From Muscardinus avellanarius (Eukaryota; Chordata; Mammalia; Rodentia; Gliridae): 64,000 bases of DNA. This document shows positions 34,090-44,837 of the stretch, in pieces. Numbering within the stretch: position 1 is the stretch's first letter; each line of letters opens with the position of its first letter. The notes below the pieces were generated by a model. It was not told the DNA's origin. It did no database searches and saw only the letters and a program-made list of their open reading frames with translations. Position numbers and translations under genes: made by a program. Location of the stretch: contig OY726558.1 of the NCBI GenBank assembly GCA_963383645.1, positions 185,869,634 through 185,933,633 of the forward strand, in the 5' to 3' direction.

Positions 34090-34340
34090 ACCACCAGACC
34101 TAGCATTTAGCAGAGCAGATAATGTGCACTAGTTACTAGTTTTGGACTGTGACCATGATTGAAGATGACCATAAGAAGAGCTAACTTTTGGGAACATCCT
34201 CTGCACCAGACATTGCAATAGCAAAATCCACTTGATCCTTACACCAGTGCAATGAGCGAGGCCTTGCTTTTCCCATAGAAAGCCAGAAAGGTCAAGCGTG
34301 GGGGAGACACAGGCATGAATGAAGCTCCTCCTCCACATCT
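34090..34340 (-). mobile_element. MIR fragment
   Basis: Antisense pattern: 'gagctaacttttgggaacatcctctgcaccagacattgc', 'cacttgatccttacacc', 'gaggccttgcttttcccatag'. Confidence 0.5.
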
Positions 34341-36834
34341 CAGGCACAGGAGGTATCGCAGGGGAGCATATAGAAGCCTAACTGGGTCTCTAGAGTTATG
34401 ATGTCAGAACCATCACCAAATTGGTCACTGCCATACCCCTAGAAAGGCCCAAACAAGGTTCGGTGTATACTAGGTGTTCAGTAAATTTTCATTGTTAAAT
34501 GAGTAAATGATAAATACTGGCCCTGTTCGTGTTAATACAGGGACCCAGCAGACAGTCCCAGGGACCCTTGGACTGGTGGTAATCAATCACAAGGACTGTT
34601 TGTAGAGACAGTTCACCACTGTGGAGCCAAGGAGAGTCCAACCACACAGGGAAAGGTTATATTACTAAGAAGAAAATTAAAAATAATTATCTTGGCCATT
34701 GGCCTTGGGGGCATTGTTTCTGAAGAAGCAAGTTCAGAGTCAGGCAGCATTGCCTCTTCTATAAGCCGCAGGAATAAGGAAGGCATCCGAAATATATTTA
34801 TTTTCTGATTAATTTTCTATAGAAAGGTTTCTGCCCATCCACAAAGGGCAACTTAATAAGCATGAGGTTATTAAAAATTAATGTTAAATGCTGTTATCAG
34901 AGGGTCTGCTTATTTTGCTGTTATTAAAATTGCACACAGATTTGGGTGAAACATTTTCAGCCTGAAACGGGTCTCAGAAAATGGTTTTCTTATCATTAAA
35001 GAGAAAGCTAAGAGAGCGACAGTAAATGATCTTTCCCCATGATCAGTTTTTCCTAATCTTCGGGTCCAAAAATAAATGCCAGAGGAAATGGTACATTTTA
35101 TTTAATAAAGCAAAATAGAAACAAAGTGATCTGGCTATTAACATGAAAGGCCATATCTGCTTTGAACTATTTCCATAACCGATGCTTTATTTTAGTGAAA
35201 TAAAAGAAGGTTTTGTTCTGATCTATATAGCAAACATTTCAAAGAGCCGAATGGCAACTCTGTGTATCTGTCGTAAACTAACAAGAGCTGGCCATGCTGT
35301 GAGAGCAAGACAGAAGTTTTAGCCACGGTGAATAAAGAATCATTTAAATCAACACCAGAAAACATATTTTCTAAGAAAGCAAAGCTCTCCGTGGCAGACA
35401 GGCTTCCTTACCAAGATGTAGCAATGACTTGTTTAAAACGCCCTTCTCGTGGACTGACTAACCCATTCATTCCTAAAAATACCCCTTTCATAAGACTGTG
35501 TTTAGCTTAGTTCTCACTTTAAATTTAAACAGGAACCAATAGTACTCCAAGCTATTTACTTTCTTCGGCTTAATTTTTTTTTTTTTTTTTTTTTGGAGAG
35601 AAGCAGGGTGTGATGCTCCAGTGTGCATGCAAACACCCAACGCACACGCGCCAGGGTTTGCGTGGGCTTCTGCCACCTACACGCTGCCAGCGACAGGAAC
35701 ATCCGCAGACCCTGCTCTGAGTCAGTGTTTGCTTTACATCCTTACACAACTTATTTAAATAGCGGAAACCTATACTTTTGCCAAAAGAAATGGCCCTCAT
35801 TCAGGAGATTTCTGGTTTGTCAAGGAATGTTTAAGTTGGTACTTAAGAAACCAGTACAGCCAAATCTACAACTTTCCTTTAAAAAAAAAAAACCTATTTG
35901 ATACTTTAAAAAAAAAATGTTTGGACCCCCTAGCTGTTTTTATTTAACCACAGTACATTTTTTAAAATTCTGTAATAGCCCATAAATTTGCATTAATGAT
36001 CACCTGCTCCAAAAACCTCGGAAACAGGAGGCCGTAAGAACATTCGTGCATTTTTTTGTGTCTGGTGCAACTGATTCCACGCCAGGGTGGAAGCTTTGGA
36101 GGACTAGAAAGGCTTCCCCTGACTGGCTGGTTGTTACACATCTTGGCCAGCAGAATTGCTGGATCAAGCATTTGTAAGTGCAACTGGGAGATTTAATTAT
36201 GGTCAATGTAAATACCACATTTTAAATCCTAAGGGAATTCACAAAAGCTCAGGTTTTATGACTCTTTCTTTTTTTTTTAATGGGACCAAGAAATATAGAA
36301 ATGACTTACATAAGAGGTCAAGCTGGCCTAATTTGTCTTTCCTTTCAAAGTTCTGTAAGATGGAAATATACCCACAATTTACCCAGGCTCTGTTGTCTTA
36401 AAAACTTGTAGAGAAACAGAAACGTGAGAAATTGTGTGGCATGCCTGCGTGCCACAGGACCTGGTTCTATGAAGGAATCTCTTCTGGATGGAGAGAACTG
36501 TGGAAAGCCCAGCACTAGCATGCCATTTTCAAACATGCCTACGAGAGACCAAACCCTGGGAACCATTTCTCTTATTGCCAGCCAAAGGCTTGTTTTATAA
36601 CTGGTCAACTCCTACTTTGCCTCTTCCGTATGCTCACCTATTTAGATACCCATAATTCTTCCCACAAAGTACAGTTATTTTAGAGCAGGCAGAAGTATTT
36701 ATACTCTAGGTATTATAGAAGCATTTGAGAATGGGAGACTTCAAGGTCAGGGGCAGCCGTGGCTTTTGTAGGGAGCCTTTTTGGTGTTAGGCACCGTGCC
36801 AGATTGAGAGTACTGCCCACCTAGCTTACTTAGT
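34341..36834. other. Repeat-poor non-coding block, candidate conserved elements
   Basis: Apart from a possible MIR 3' end near 34430-34510 and a T run at 35575-35594, no repeats are seen. The part at 34660-35060 is AT-rich, repeat-free and holds several homeodomain-type TAATTA/ATTAAT words (ctgattaattttc, ttaaaaattaatg). That composition is typical of developmental enhancers. This is only a compositional impression. Confidence 0.4.
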
Positions 36835-36965
36835 AATATTTCCCTCAATCTGCCCCCTATGAGATAGATATGACACTAGTTTTACAAATGGGGAAACTGA
36901 GGCTCAAAGAAGTAATTGGTAAAGCTGGTATTAAACCAGAGTCTAAAAGCTGTACCATTCATCCG
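36835..36965 (-). mobile_element. MIR fragment
   Basis: Antisense MIR with well-kept core: 'tatgagatagatatgacac', 'ttttacaaatggggaaactgaggctcaaagaag', 'accagagtctaaaagctg'. Confidence 0.75.
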
Positions 36966-37908
36966 TCTGAAGCATCCAGGGGGAAAGGGGTGAATATATA
37001 CTGTGAACACAGAAGTATCTGCGTCAACTAATGTCTCAAAGGATACTTTTATTATTCATACTAGGGTGAATAATATTGGTAGCATTGATAGTATCGATAG
37101 CATTCATATTAGGGTGTTAGTGGGTCTAAAACAGAGTTAGACATATGATAGACATAAAATAACCACAGAGTCAGATATCAAAATAACCACAGAGTTAAGA
37201 CATCAGATGACCACTGGAAAAGATGGTTTTTCTATACATAATGCTCAAGATAAAAATTCATTTTTGTCATTAAAAATGACAATAAGGGTTTTTCTTTCTA
37301 TTTGGCTATTTTTGCATTTCTCTGTGGTACCAGTGACACTTAATAAGACTCAAGTATTTATAAAGGCAAATAAAATGATCTGTCATTTGGGTATGTCAAG
37401 GAAGTTAGATGTCTTTGAAGAACTTCTTGGTCTCTTCAGACTTGTTTCATGAACCATGAAACCAAAACTGGCACTGACCTAGTAACTCATTTGTTCAAAT
37501 GTTTCAAGAAAGTTTCTCTGTCTACCAGATAATTAACAGGCTATCAATGAGAGGTACTAAAAATATGGATATTGTGGACAAAATCTGTATGTTTTAAACA
37601 CCAACACATGGTACAACATAGATTCTGAAGACATTATATAAATAAAAAATCCAATCCCCAAAAGACAAGCAATGCATGAGGTGTCTAAAGTACTCAACTC
37701 ATTGAGATAGAGTAGAACGGCGATTGACAGGAGCTGTGAGGAAAGGGAAAAGTGAAATCGTACAATAGATATGACATTGCAACCATTTGAGATTAAAAAA
37801 AAAAAACTCCTAGAGATCTTCTGTATAACAATGTGCTGTTGCTACCAGTATTGTACTTTCCATGCAAATTGTTAAAAGGGGAAGTTATTTGTTTGTTTGC
37901 TATTTTTT
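36966..37908. other. Non-coding stretch with small tandem duplications
   Basis: aaaataaccacagagt occurs at 37156-37171 and 37180-37195 (period 24). attcatactagggtg/attcatattagggtg flank 37060. No gene or transposon recognised. Confidence 0.5.
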
Positions 37909-38108
37909 TGTGGTACTGAGGACTGAATGTGGGGCATTCTACCTCCAAGCTACATTCCCAGCCCTATTTTTTATTCTTTATTTTGAAACAGGTTCTCACT
38001 AAATGGCAGAGGCCCTCATTAAGTAACTGAGGCTGGCTGTGAACCTGCAATCCTCCTCTCTCAGCCTCCTAAGTGCTGAGATTACAAGCATGCACCACCA
38101 TGCCCGGC
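37909..38108 (-). mobile_element. B1-dID-like SINE
   Basis: Reads gtggtactgaggactgaatg to 'gcatgcaccaccatgcccggc', with 'gaggccctcattaagtaactgagg' in the centre. An older-type copy. Confidence 0.86.
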
Positions 38109-38137
38109 AAGAGGGTAAACATATGTTATATGGGTGG

Positions 38138-38139
<2 letters not shown>

Positions 38140-38193
<54 letters not shown>

Positions 38194-38194
38194 T
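38140..38194. repeat. (AC)n microsatellite
   Basis: About 26 AC units, slightly interrupted near the end. Confidence 0.95.
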
Positions 38195-39692
38195 AATTTT
38201 TCAAAAAGTAAAAGACAGCATGACAAATCCTGAGAATAGCTGGGCATAACTTCTAAGAACCAGGCTGAACTGGAGATCAAACTGTGTACTATAAAACACT
38301 ACACTCCAGTCGCTCTGGGTTTCCAAGACCAATTTGCACATTTGCGTCAGGCAGAATGAACTCATGAAGGAGTTTTCCAACAAACTCTGTGAGAATGTCT
38401 CATAATACCCTGGGGCATTTCAAAACACGAGTCCAAAAGATTCCTCCAAGAAGGCAAAGTACTGCCTGGTGTGTTGCTGAACACAAGCCATCCCTGAGCT
38501 ATCTTACTTTACCTGGGCTGATTGCTCCATACCTAGGAGAATCTTAATAAGCATTATTCACCTGGAATCCTAGGAGACATACTTATGAGAAATGCTCATT
38601 TCTATCTGTCAGAAGCTCTGATTAGCCTATGCGGGTGAGTACCCATGGCTCTTTTCTGATTACTTTCTATTCTAAGCAAAAACATTTTCTGAGACCCCAA
38701 GAAATGCAACATCTAATTTGCATACAGCTCCCTGAAACTTTTATGGAGAAACCTATCTCCTAATGAACTTTTGAAAATGTTCCCTTGTCCTTTGACTCCT
38801 TGCTATATCTTGGACGAGATTTACTCATCAAGATATAGGTCCCAGTTATCTACCTCATTCTCCTCTGCCTCACCTTGGCTCCCGTGGACCCTTGGGCAAA
38901 GCAGTCAGAGTGGCTCAGGACCAGTGTAAAGCACAGAGGACCATTCATTAAGTCAGAGGTGTGAGATGTTAAGGTCAATGATTCACCAAGAATGTTAGAG
39001 CTTGAAGACACATTTAAGGTCACCTTGTCCAGTTTCTTCCTTTAGCGGATGAGGAAATCAAGACCCTGAAATCTCATTTTGTGCGGTATTAATAACAACT
39101 AAACACTGAAGCAATTTTTGCCATAGTGTTTATTTTGTCTCAACTTATGGTAACCTTTGGCTGTTTCTTATTAAATTACTAGTTTGGCTTAAAATTGTTC
39201 TTGGTTCCTGTTTATGGGAGGGCTTAATAACTGCTATCTATAGTAATAGAGATATAATAATGTTTATCTTTTTATTTCCTCTGAGGAGCTTAGAATGTGC
39301 TTTATCATTAGTTAAAGAATCCTCTGAGTCTCCCTATTAAATAAATGTTATTAACCCCATTTATAAAGGAAATGAAATTCTGACTGATGAGGTGATGGAT
39401 CAACACTGTACCCTGAGTTAATGGGTACAGCGGACATTCTGTAAACCTATAATCAGCAGGAACATGGTGATTTGCAATCCAAATATGTTAGTCCTTGAAC
39501 TAAAGTAAATTCAATGAGTTAAAAGAGAGGCATTGCTTTGCACAGGACTTAGCAAAGAACTCAGGAACCAAGTATTAAGACCCACAGACTTCAAGGTCTA
39601 TAAGACAGTGCCTATCCGCAGCATGTGAAACAGCTGGTAGGAACCATAAGCCAATTGCATAAAAGGCTAAAATAGGAGTTAAAATCTCTGTG
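38195..39692. other. Non-coding block
   Basis: Mostly unrecognised. A MIR-like antisense fragment is likely at about 39280-39400 ('ttattaaccccatttataaaggaaatgaaattc') and another trace near 39010-39065 ('agcggatgaggaaatcaagaccc'). Confidence 0.45.
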
Positions 39693-40130
39693 TTAGATTT
39701 TTGTCATGGTGTCATAACACCCAAGAATAACAACTCAGAGGAGGAAATATCTATTTAGCTCATGGTTTCAGTCAGCCAACTCCATTGTTTTCAGCTTGGT
39801 ATGAAAAAGAACATCATGGCAGAAAGGCAGCGGGAAAGAAGGACGCTCAGCTCATGACAGCTGGGAAGCAAAGAGGAAAGGATGAAGGACAAGATATATC
39901 CTTCTAGGTACTGGTCCCACAGTAATCTGCTTCCCCTACCAAGGTCCCACCTCCTTCAGTTTCCACCACCTCCCTAATGCCATCAAATGAGAAAACAGCA
40001 ATGGGTGATATTAAAGGTCTCATGATCCAATCGCTTCCCCAAAGCCCTACCTCCGAGAACAGTTCTTCACTAAGGACCAAGCTTTAAAACATGGACCTTT
40101 GGGGAACATTTCAGATCCAAGCTATATAAT
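39693..40130 (-). mobile_element. ERVL-MaLR (MT/MST-like) solitary LTR
   Basis: Antisense LTR blocks: 'ttttgtcatggtgtcataac', 'aacaactcagaggaggaaat', 'tagctcatggtttcag', 'aacatcatggcagaaaggc', 'gacagctgggaagcaaag', 'aaggtcccacctccttcag', 'aaaggtctcatgatccaatcgcttcccc'. It appears to be the same general family as the plus-strand LTR at 61118-61555. No internal genes. Confidence 0.68.
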
Positions 40131-40805
40131 AATCAACATGATAAAGGATGTGCCACGAAGTTTGAAGGCAGTGGGAATATCAACACAGATAGAGAGATCA
40201 GGAAATACCTGAGGATGAAATTAACTCTGAGCTGGTTATTGAAGTATAGAAAATATTCTAGTGGTCAGGATTTTGAGACATGCTTCTGTACATTTACTAA
40301 TTCTGTGGATACTTCCTGAGTGTATACTTACAGGGTCTTGCCAACACTCTGAAGTAGAGGAAGGGTGAAAGCAGAGAAGGTCAGAATGCATACAGACCTT
40401 ATATAATATCCATGCTTTTTCTAGAATGTGCAGAGGGAAGCAAAATGTCCCCCCCCAAAAAAAAATTGGGGATATGTAGTAGTCTCAGACATAGAAATTA
40501 CTAGAAAAGAATGACACTAACTCAATATAAAGATTGGAAGTGTTTGAAGACAAAGGGTCAGGTGTTGCTCCAAGAGAAGCAGGTGTTCTGGAAGTTAAAA
40601 GGACAGGCAGCCAGATCCAAGAAGGTGCGAGTTGGCTTGGTTGCCTGGATGGCAGGATGGGTAGTTCATTATCAGCAGCGGAAGGGCCAGGACAAAAATG
40701 AGTGAGGGAGAAGATGACCACAGAGGCAAATTTAAATGGGACTTGGCTGAATCCAGAGCATCAGAAAAAGGAATCTAATGAATGAAGCAGTGTTTATGAA
40801 GTGCT
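40131..40805. other. Unique non-coding stretch
   Basis: No repeat or gene recognised. Opposed 64- and 78-codon frames near 40.5-40.7 kb overlap and show no domain. Confidence 0.45.
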
Positions 40806-40990
40806 TGCCCTTCCTTCTTCCTTCCCCCTTTCTTTCCTTCCTTCCTTCCTCCTTCCTTTCTTCTTCCCTGTCTCCCCTTCCCTCCTTCCTTCCTTCCTTC
40901 CTTCCTTCCTTCCTTCCTTCCTTCCTTCCTCCTTCCTTTCTTCTTCCCTCTGTCTTTCCTTCCTCTCTTCCTTTCTCCTTCTTTTATTCT
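40806..40990. repeat. (CCTT)n pyrimidine microsatellite
   Basis: CCTT and TTCC units with a pure core at about 40880-40930 and imperfect flanks. Almost entirely pyrimidine on the plus strand. Frames through it give low-complexity peptides only. Confidence 0.95.
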
Positions 40991-41009
40991 CCTTACTTAG
41001 AAGTGTGTG

Positions 41010-41213
41010 GAAGCTGGACATAGTGGCTTCTGCCTATAATCCCAGTACTTGGAACATTGAGAAAGAAGGATCACAGGTTCAAGGACAGCCTCAGCAATAT
41101 AGTGAGACTCTCGGCAGCCTAGTTCAATGCTGTTTCAAAATAAAAAATAAAAAGGGCTGAAGGTATAGTCCAGAGGTAGAATACCCCTAGATTCAATTCC
41201 TAGTACCACACCA
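41010..41213 (+). mobile_element. B1-dID-like SINE
   Basis: Reads aagctggacatagtggcttc to 'gattcaattcctagtaccac', with an A tail to 41225. The centre has 'tagtgagactctcggcagcctagttcaatgctg', a diverged form. Confidence 0.85.
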
Positions 41214-41280
41214 AAAAAAAAAAAATTGCTGTGGAGATAAAAAAAAGGAAATAGACTATCTGTATAAATGATACTGGACA

Positions 41281-41480
41281 CTGGGCATGATGGTGTACAC
41301 CTGCAGTCTCAGTACTTGGGAGGCTGAGACAGGAGGATCGCAGGTTTACAACCAGCCTTCACAACCTGGTGAGGCCCTCGGCAACCTAGTGAGACCCTGT
41401 TTTAAAATGAAAAATAAAATGGGGCTGGAGATTTATCTCAGAGATACAATTCCACTGGGTTCAATACCCAGTACCACAAA
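41281..41480 (+). mobile_element. B1-dID-like SINE
   Basis: Reads ctgggcatgatggtgtacac to 'ggttcaatacccagtaccac'. It keeps both 'ctggtgaggccctcggcaacctagtgagaccctg' and the ID half. It lies 70 bp from the previous SINE in the same orientation. Confidence 0.87.
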
Positions 41481-41616
41481 AGTACAATAAAAATAATAAA
41501 TACATATATGAAACTGGGAATAAGAAGTTTAATGAGTACTATGTGCATGTATGTCTCTATCGCCCTAAACTACAACAACAAGGTTTCTGATTGCAGAGCA
41601 CCAATAAATTAGAGGG

Positions 41617-41634
41617 GGGGGTGGAGAGAGAGAG

Positions 41635-41681
<47 letters not shown>

Positions 41682-41693
41682 AGAGAGAGAGAT
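41617..41693. repeat. (GA)n microsatellite
   Basis: GA-rich tract with short interruptions (aaagaaaga, agagggaga), preceded by a G run (41614-41620). Confidence 0.93.
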
Positions 41694-42761
41694 TCCTGAC
41701 AAGATGAAAGAGGGTACTGTAGTCAAGTCTGAAAAGAGGAACTCAGTTTTAAAAATGAGGAAGTGCCTTCTCCTACAAGGTACTAGCATTCTTATTCACT
41801 ATGCTACGTGAGAATCTGTGTGTGGTTAAAATAGAGATTGTTTTCGCACATTTTACTACTCTTGAGTTAACGGTGTGAGGACAAGTTCTAAACATCTATC
41901 AGGCACTGGAATTTGCTGGCCAACAATGTGAGTGAAAGATCTGGGAATGGATTTCAGAATGAATTTGTGTCTGGGTTTCTTCTTCCGCCCTTGTCCTCGT
42001 GTCGGGGTCCTTCTTGGTTAAATGGTCTTGGATTAATGATCAATCAAGCAAATAGATACAGTTGGGCTCCATGACAGAGCAGCGTCATGAAGATATTAGG
42101 TGGGAAACCTAATCTGGGAGAGGAAGGTGACAGTGTTAAAGCAGGACTCTTAGAACTGTGGGTTCCGTGAAACGGGAGAGTTTATTGAGCTGTTAGAGAG
42201 GTTAGCAAGAAGGACCAGGTCTCGGGACGAGTTCCACAAGTACCAGCAGAAAGCCTAGACCTGGGTGGTAATATGTCCTCTGGACCTAATTACAAAGAGC
42301 ATGCTCATGAAATTTGTATGAAAATGTGAGAAAAGAGCAAAAACTATTTTCATTAAACTTACATTAGCTACAGATGAGACAGAAGGGATAATGAGAAGAG
42401 GGAAGTCAGGGGATAGGAGAACAGTCTACAAGGAGAAGTACTTGGGTCTTCCCTTGGAGATGGTAGTTCAGAAAATTCACCTAGAGCCAGGCAGTGGGAG
42501 GTGGTGGTATATGGGGTTGGCCAACCAGGGATTTCAAGACAAGGTGTTGCCTTACATTCAGAAATATAGACCTGCCTTTTCTAGGTTTGGGCCCTTAGCT
42601 GTTAACTAATTAACTTCTCTTTTCTGTCCTCTCTGCCTTTGTAATTAAGTTTAGGAAATCCTGAAATTTTTTATTTATCACTAAAACAGAACTGGAATTT
42701 GGACATAATCTCCTCTGTCAACGTGTATAAAATACCCTCATCTTTAAGAATAATCATGCCA
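41694..42761. other. Unique non-coding stretch
   Basis: No repeat family or coding exon recognised. A 72-codon frame (42391-42609) has no domain. Confidence 0.45.
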
Positions 42762-42956
42762 GCCGGTCGTGGTGGCGCACGCTTGTAATCCCAGCATTTG
42801 GGGAGGCTGAGACTGGAGGATCATGGTTCACGGACAGCCTTAGCTACTTAGTGAGGCCCTCCATAACTTAGTGAGGCCCTTTTTCAAAAAATAAAGAATC
42901 AAAATAGGGCAGGGGTCAAAGGGTTCCATCCCCAGAACTGCAAAAAAAAAAAAAAA
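42762..42956 (+). mobile_element. B1-dID-like SINE with ID-half deletion
   Basis: Starts gccggtcgtggtggcgcacg. The ID half is shortened (agggcaggggtcaaagggttccatccccag). Flanks share an aagaatcatgc-type duplication (left about 42746-42759, right 42956-42965), imperfect. Confidence 0.85.
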
Positions 42957-43056
42957 GAATCATGCTCCCCCCAAATTTAGGAAACCACATATAGATGATT
43001 CTTGGAATTAGTTTAATTAATCTGGAGAATTTACAGAAAGGAGGATATGGGAGCAA

Positions 43057-43218
43057 TCCTGGGGATTGAACCCAGAGATGTTCTAACCTCCAAGCTATAC
43101 CCCCAACTCTTTTTTTAAATGATGTAACCTACAACAATTTAATTGTCTTGAACCTGCAATCTTCCTGTCTCAGCTTACAAATGCTGGGATTACAAGTATG
43201 CACCACTACACCCAGCTG
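43057..43218 (-). mobile_element. B1-dID-like SINE with central deletion
   Basis: Reads cctggggattgaacccagag to 'tatgcaccactacacccagctg'. The centre is replaced by 'gatgtaacctacaacaattta'. Confidence 0.82.
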
Positions 43219-44389
43219 AAAGGGGGGATTTTATTTTTTAATTCTGTTTTCAGATACATTTTAGATCAAAACCCCAGGTATAAAAAAGAAGGTGCCTTAA
43301 AGCATTCCCTGTATTAATCTTTATTCATAAAGCCATTAAGTGTGAGTCGTGAATTCATTCTTATGAAAGGATAGTTTCCTGGAAATTTTACCCCCAAGTT
43401 AAGAAGTATGGGAAGACCAATGTGAAATACCACCTTGTTGATTAAAGCCAGTTATGATTTGATTTTTAATTCAAAACATTCTCTCAAAGTGAAAAGCCAA
43501 GTATGTTAGGGTAATGGGCTGAGATCATCTGCTCTCACTCCTACTCAGCTCCCATCTCGGAAGTTCGGCAGCCGTTTGTCTGTTGAGTGTCATTGCTGGG
43601 AGATGTGCCTGGTGAAGGAGGCTCCTGGGACCTCAAGACCCACTTTTCCTTAGGAGCAATGCTCTCCTGCTTCAAGTAAAAATAGTACTGAATGGAAAAT
43701 CAATCCTGATGGCTGAGAGTTAAGCCGAGAGCTCAGAGTTGACTCTAGTGTTTGGAAGTGTCCGTAGAAAGGGCCTGACTGGGGCTGGCTGCCAGCAGGA
43801 AGGAAGGATTTTGTAAACTCCAGAGTCAAATAAGGCTGACTCTGGAGGATGGTGAGTTATAAAAAGGCAACCCTCTCCTGCTACTCCACCAGAGTATAGG
43901 ATTCTACTAGCTGGGAATAGGCTGGTTTTCAACCCAACACCCTCTTGCCAATCCTTATGCAGTGCATAAGCTGCGCAGATGTGTTTGGTGATATGTTTCC
44001 AACTGGCCTGGCCTGACAGAATCAAGCACACGGTAAGCGCTCACTCCGGAGATCAGAGATGACACTTTGTGGACTTCGACACCCTCAACACTCATATTTA
44101 TGACCAGATGCAGATTTTTACCTGAAGATGCCTCTGTCTCCTTCCAGAGGAACCGAAATGACTTCAAGCTCCTAAGCAAGAAGTAGACAGGGGATGGACA
44201 TGTGTCCATCATGTTCAGATTCAACGATTCAGTGCCTGGCTTTGCCAGACACTGCCATGGAAGTCAGAGATATGACCACCATAGCGGCAAACCCCATCCT
44301 CACGGAACAATAGTCTGCTGCTGAGAGATAGGTTCAACAAAATAATGCCAGCGGTATTGCAGATCAAGAGAAGTGAATGAGAGGTGATC
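43219..44389. other. Unique non-coding stretch
   Basis: Open frames on the minus strand at 43720-44451 (76-103 codons, overlapping) have no recognisable domain. No repeat seen. Confidence 0.45.
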
Positions 44390-44520
44390 AAAGCACTGAG
44401 TGAGGGGGTGCCGTGGGGACTGGGTAGAGGCTGACTGGGTGATGTGTGCATGTATATCTACACAAGTCTTTTTACCCCATTATGATGTATGAATACAATG
44501 AACCCATAAAAAGAATTTAA
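44390..44520 (+). mobile_element. Possible L1 3' terminus, plus strand
   Basis: 'ccccattatgatgtatgaat' and 'acaatgaacccataaaaag' followed by an A/G-rich tail resemble the sense form of the L1 3' end seen in antisense at 24408 and 53868. It would be the only plus-strand L1 end here. Limits are uncertain. Confidence 0.4.
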
Positions 44521-44599
44521 AAAAAGAAAAGAAAGCAACGGGGCTAGTTCTAATGGAAACACTGGTCACAAATTCTAGACAACCCAAATGCAGTTTCTT

Positions 44600-44683
44600 T
44601 TCTTTGTTTTTCTTCTTTTTTTTTTTTTTGGTGGTACTGGGGTTCCTGGAACCCCTTCTACCTCCGGGCTACACTCCCAGACC

Positions 44684-44733
<50 letters not shown>

Positions 44734-44837
44734 GAAACAGGGTCTCTTAAGCCAGCACAGCTGGCTTCGAACCAGCGCAATCCTCCTGTCTCCGCCTCCC
44801 AGGCACGGGGATTACAAGCGTGCGCTACCACGCCCGG
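44600..44837 (-). mobile_element. Young B1-dID-like SINE with TA expansion in its linker
   Basis: Reads ggtggtactggggttcctgg to 'gtgcgctaccacgcccgg'. The exact 17-bp target-site duplication cccaaatgcagtttctt lies at 44583-44599 and 44838-44854. The linker between the two halves has grown a TA microsatellite (44689-44716) plus a T run, making this copy longer than its relatives. Confidence 0.93.
44689..44716. repeat. (TA)n microsatellite inside a SINE
   Basis: About 13 TA units in the central linker, where sister copies have 'atatttttatttgg'. Confidence 0.9.

Noticed and set aside
37140..37200. CRISPR-like short direct repeats
   Set aside because: Only two 16-base copies with an 8-base gap, in mammalian AT-rich DNA; it is a tandem slippage product.
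40778..41160. Ser/Phe/Pro-rich frames
   Set aside because: They are translations of the CCTT microsatellite and the following SINE.
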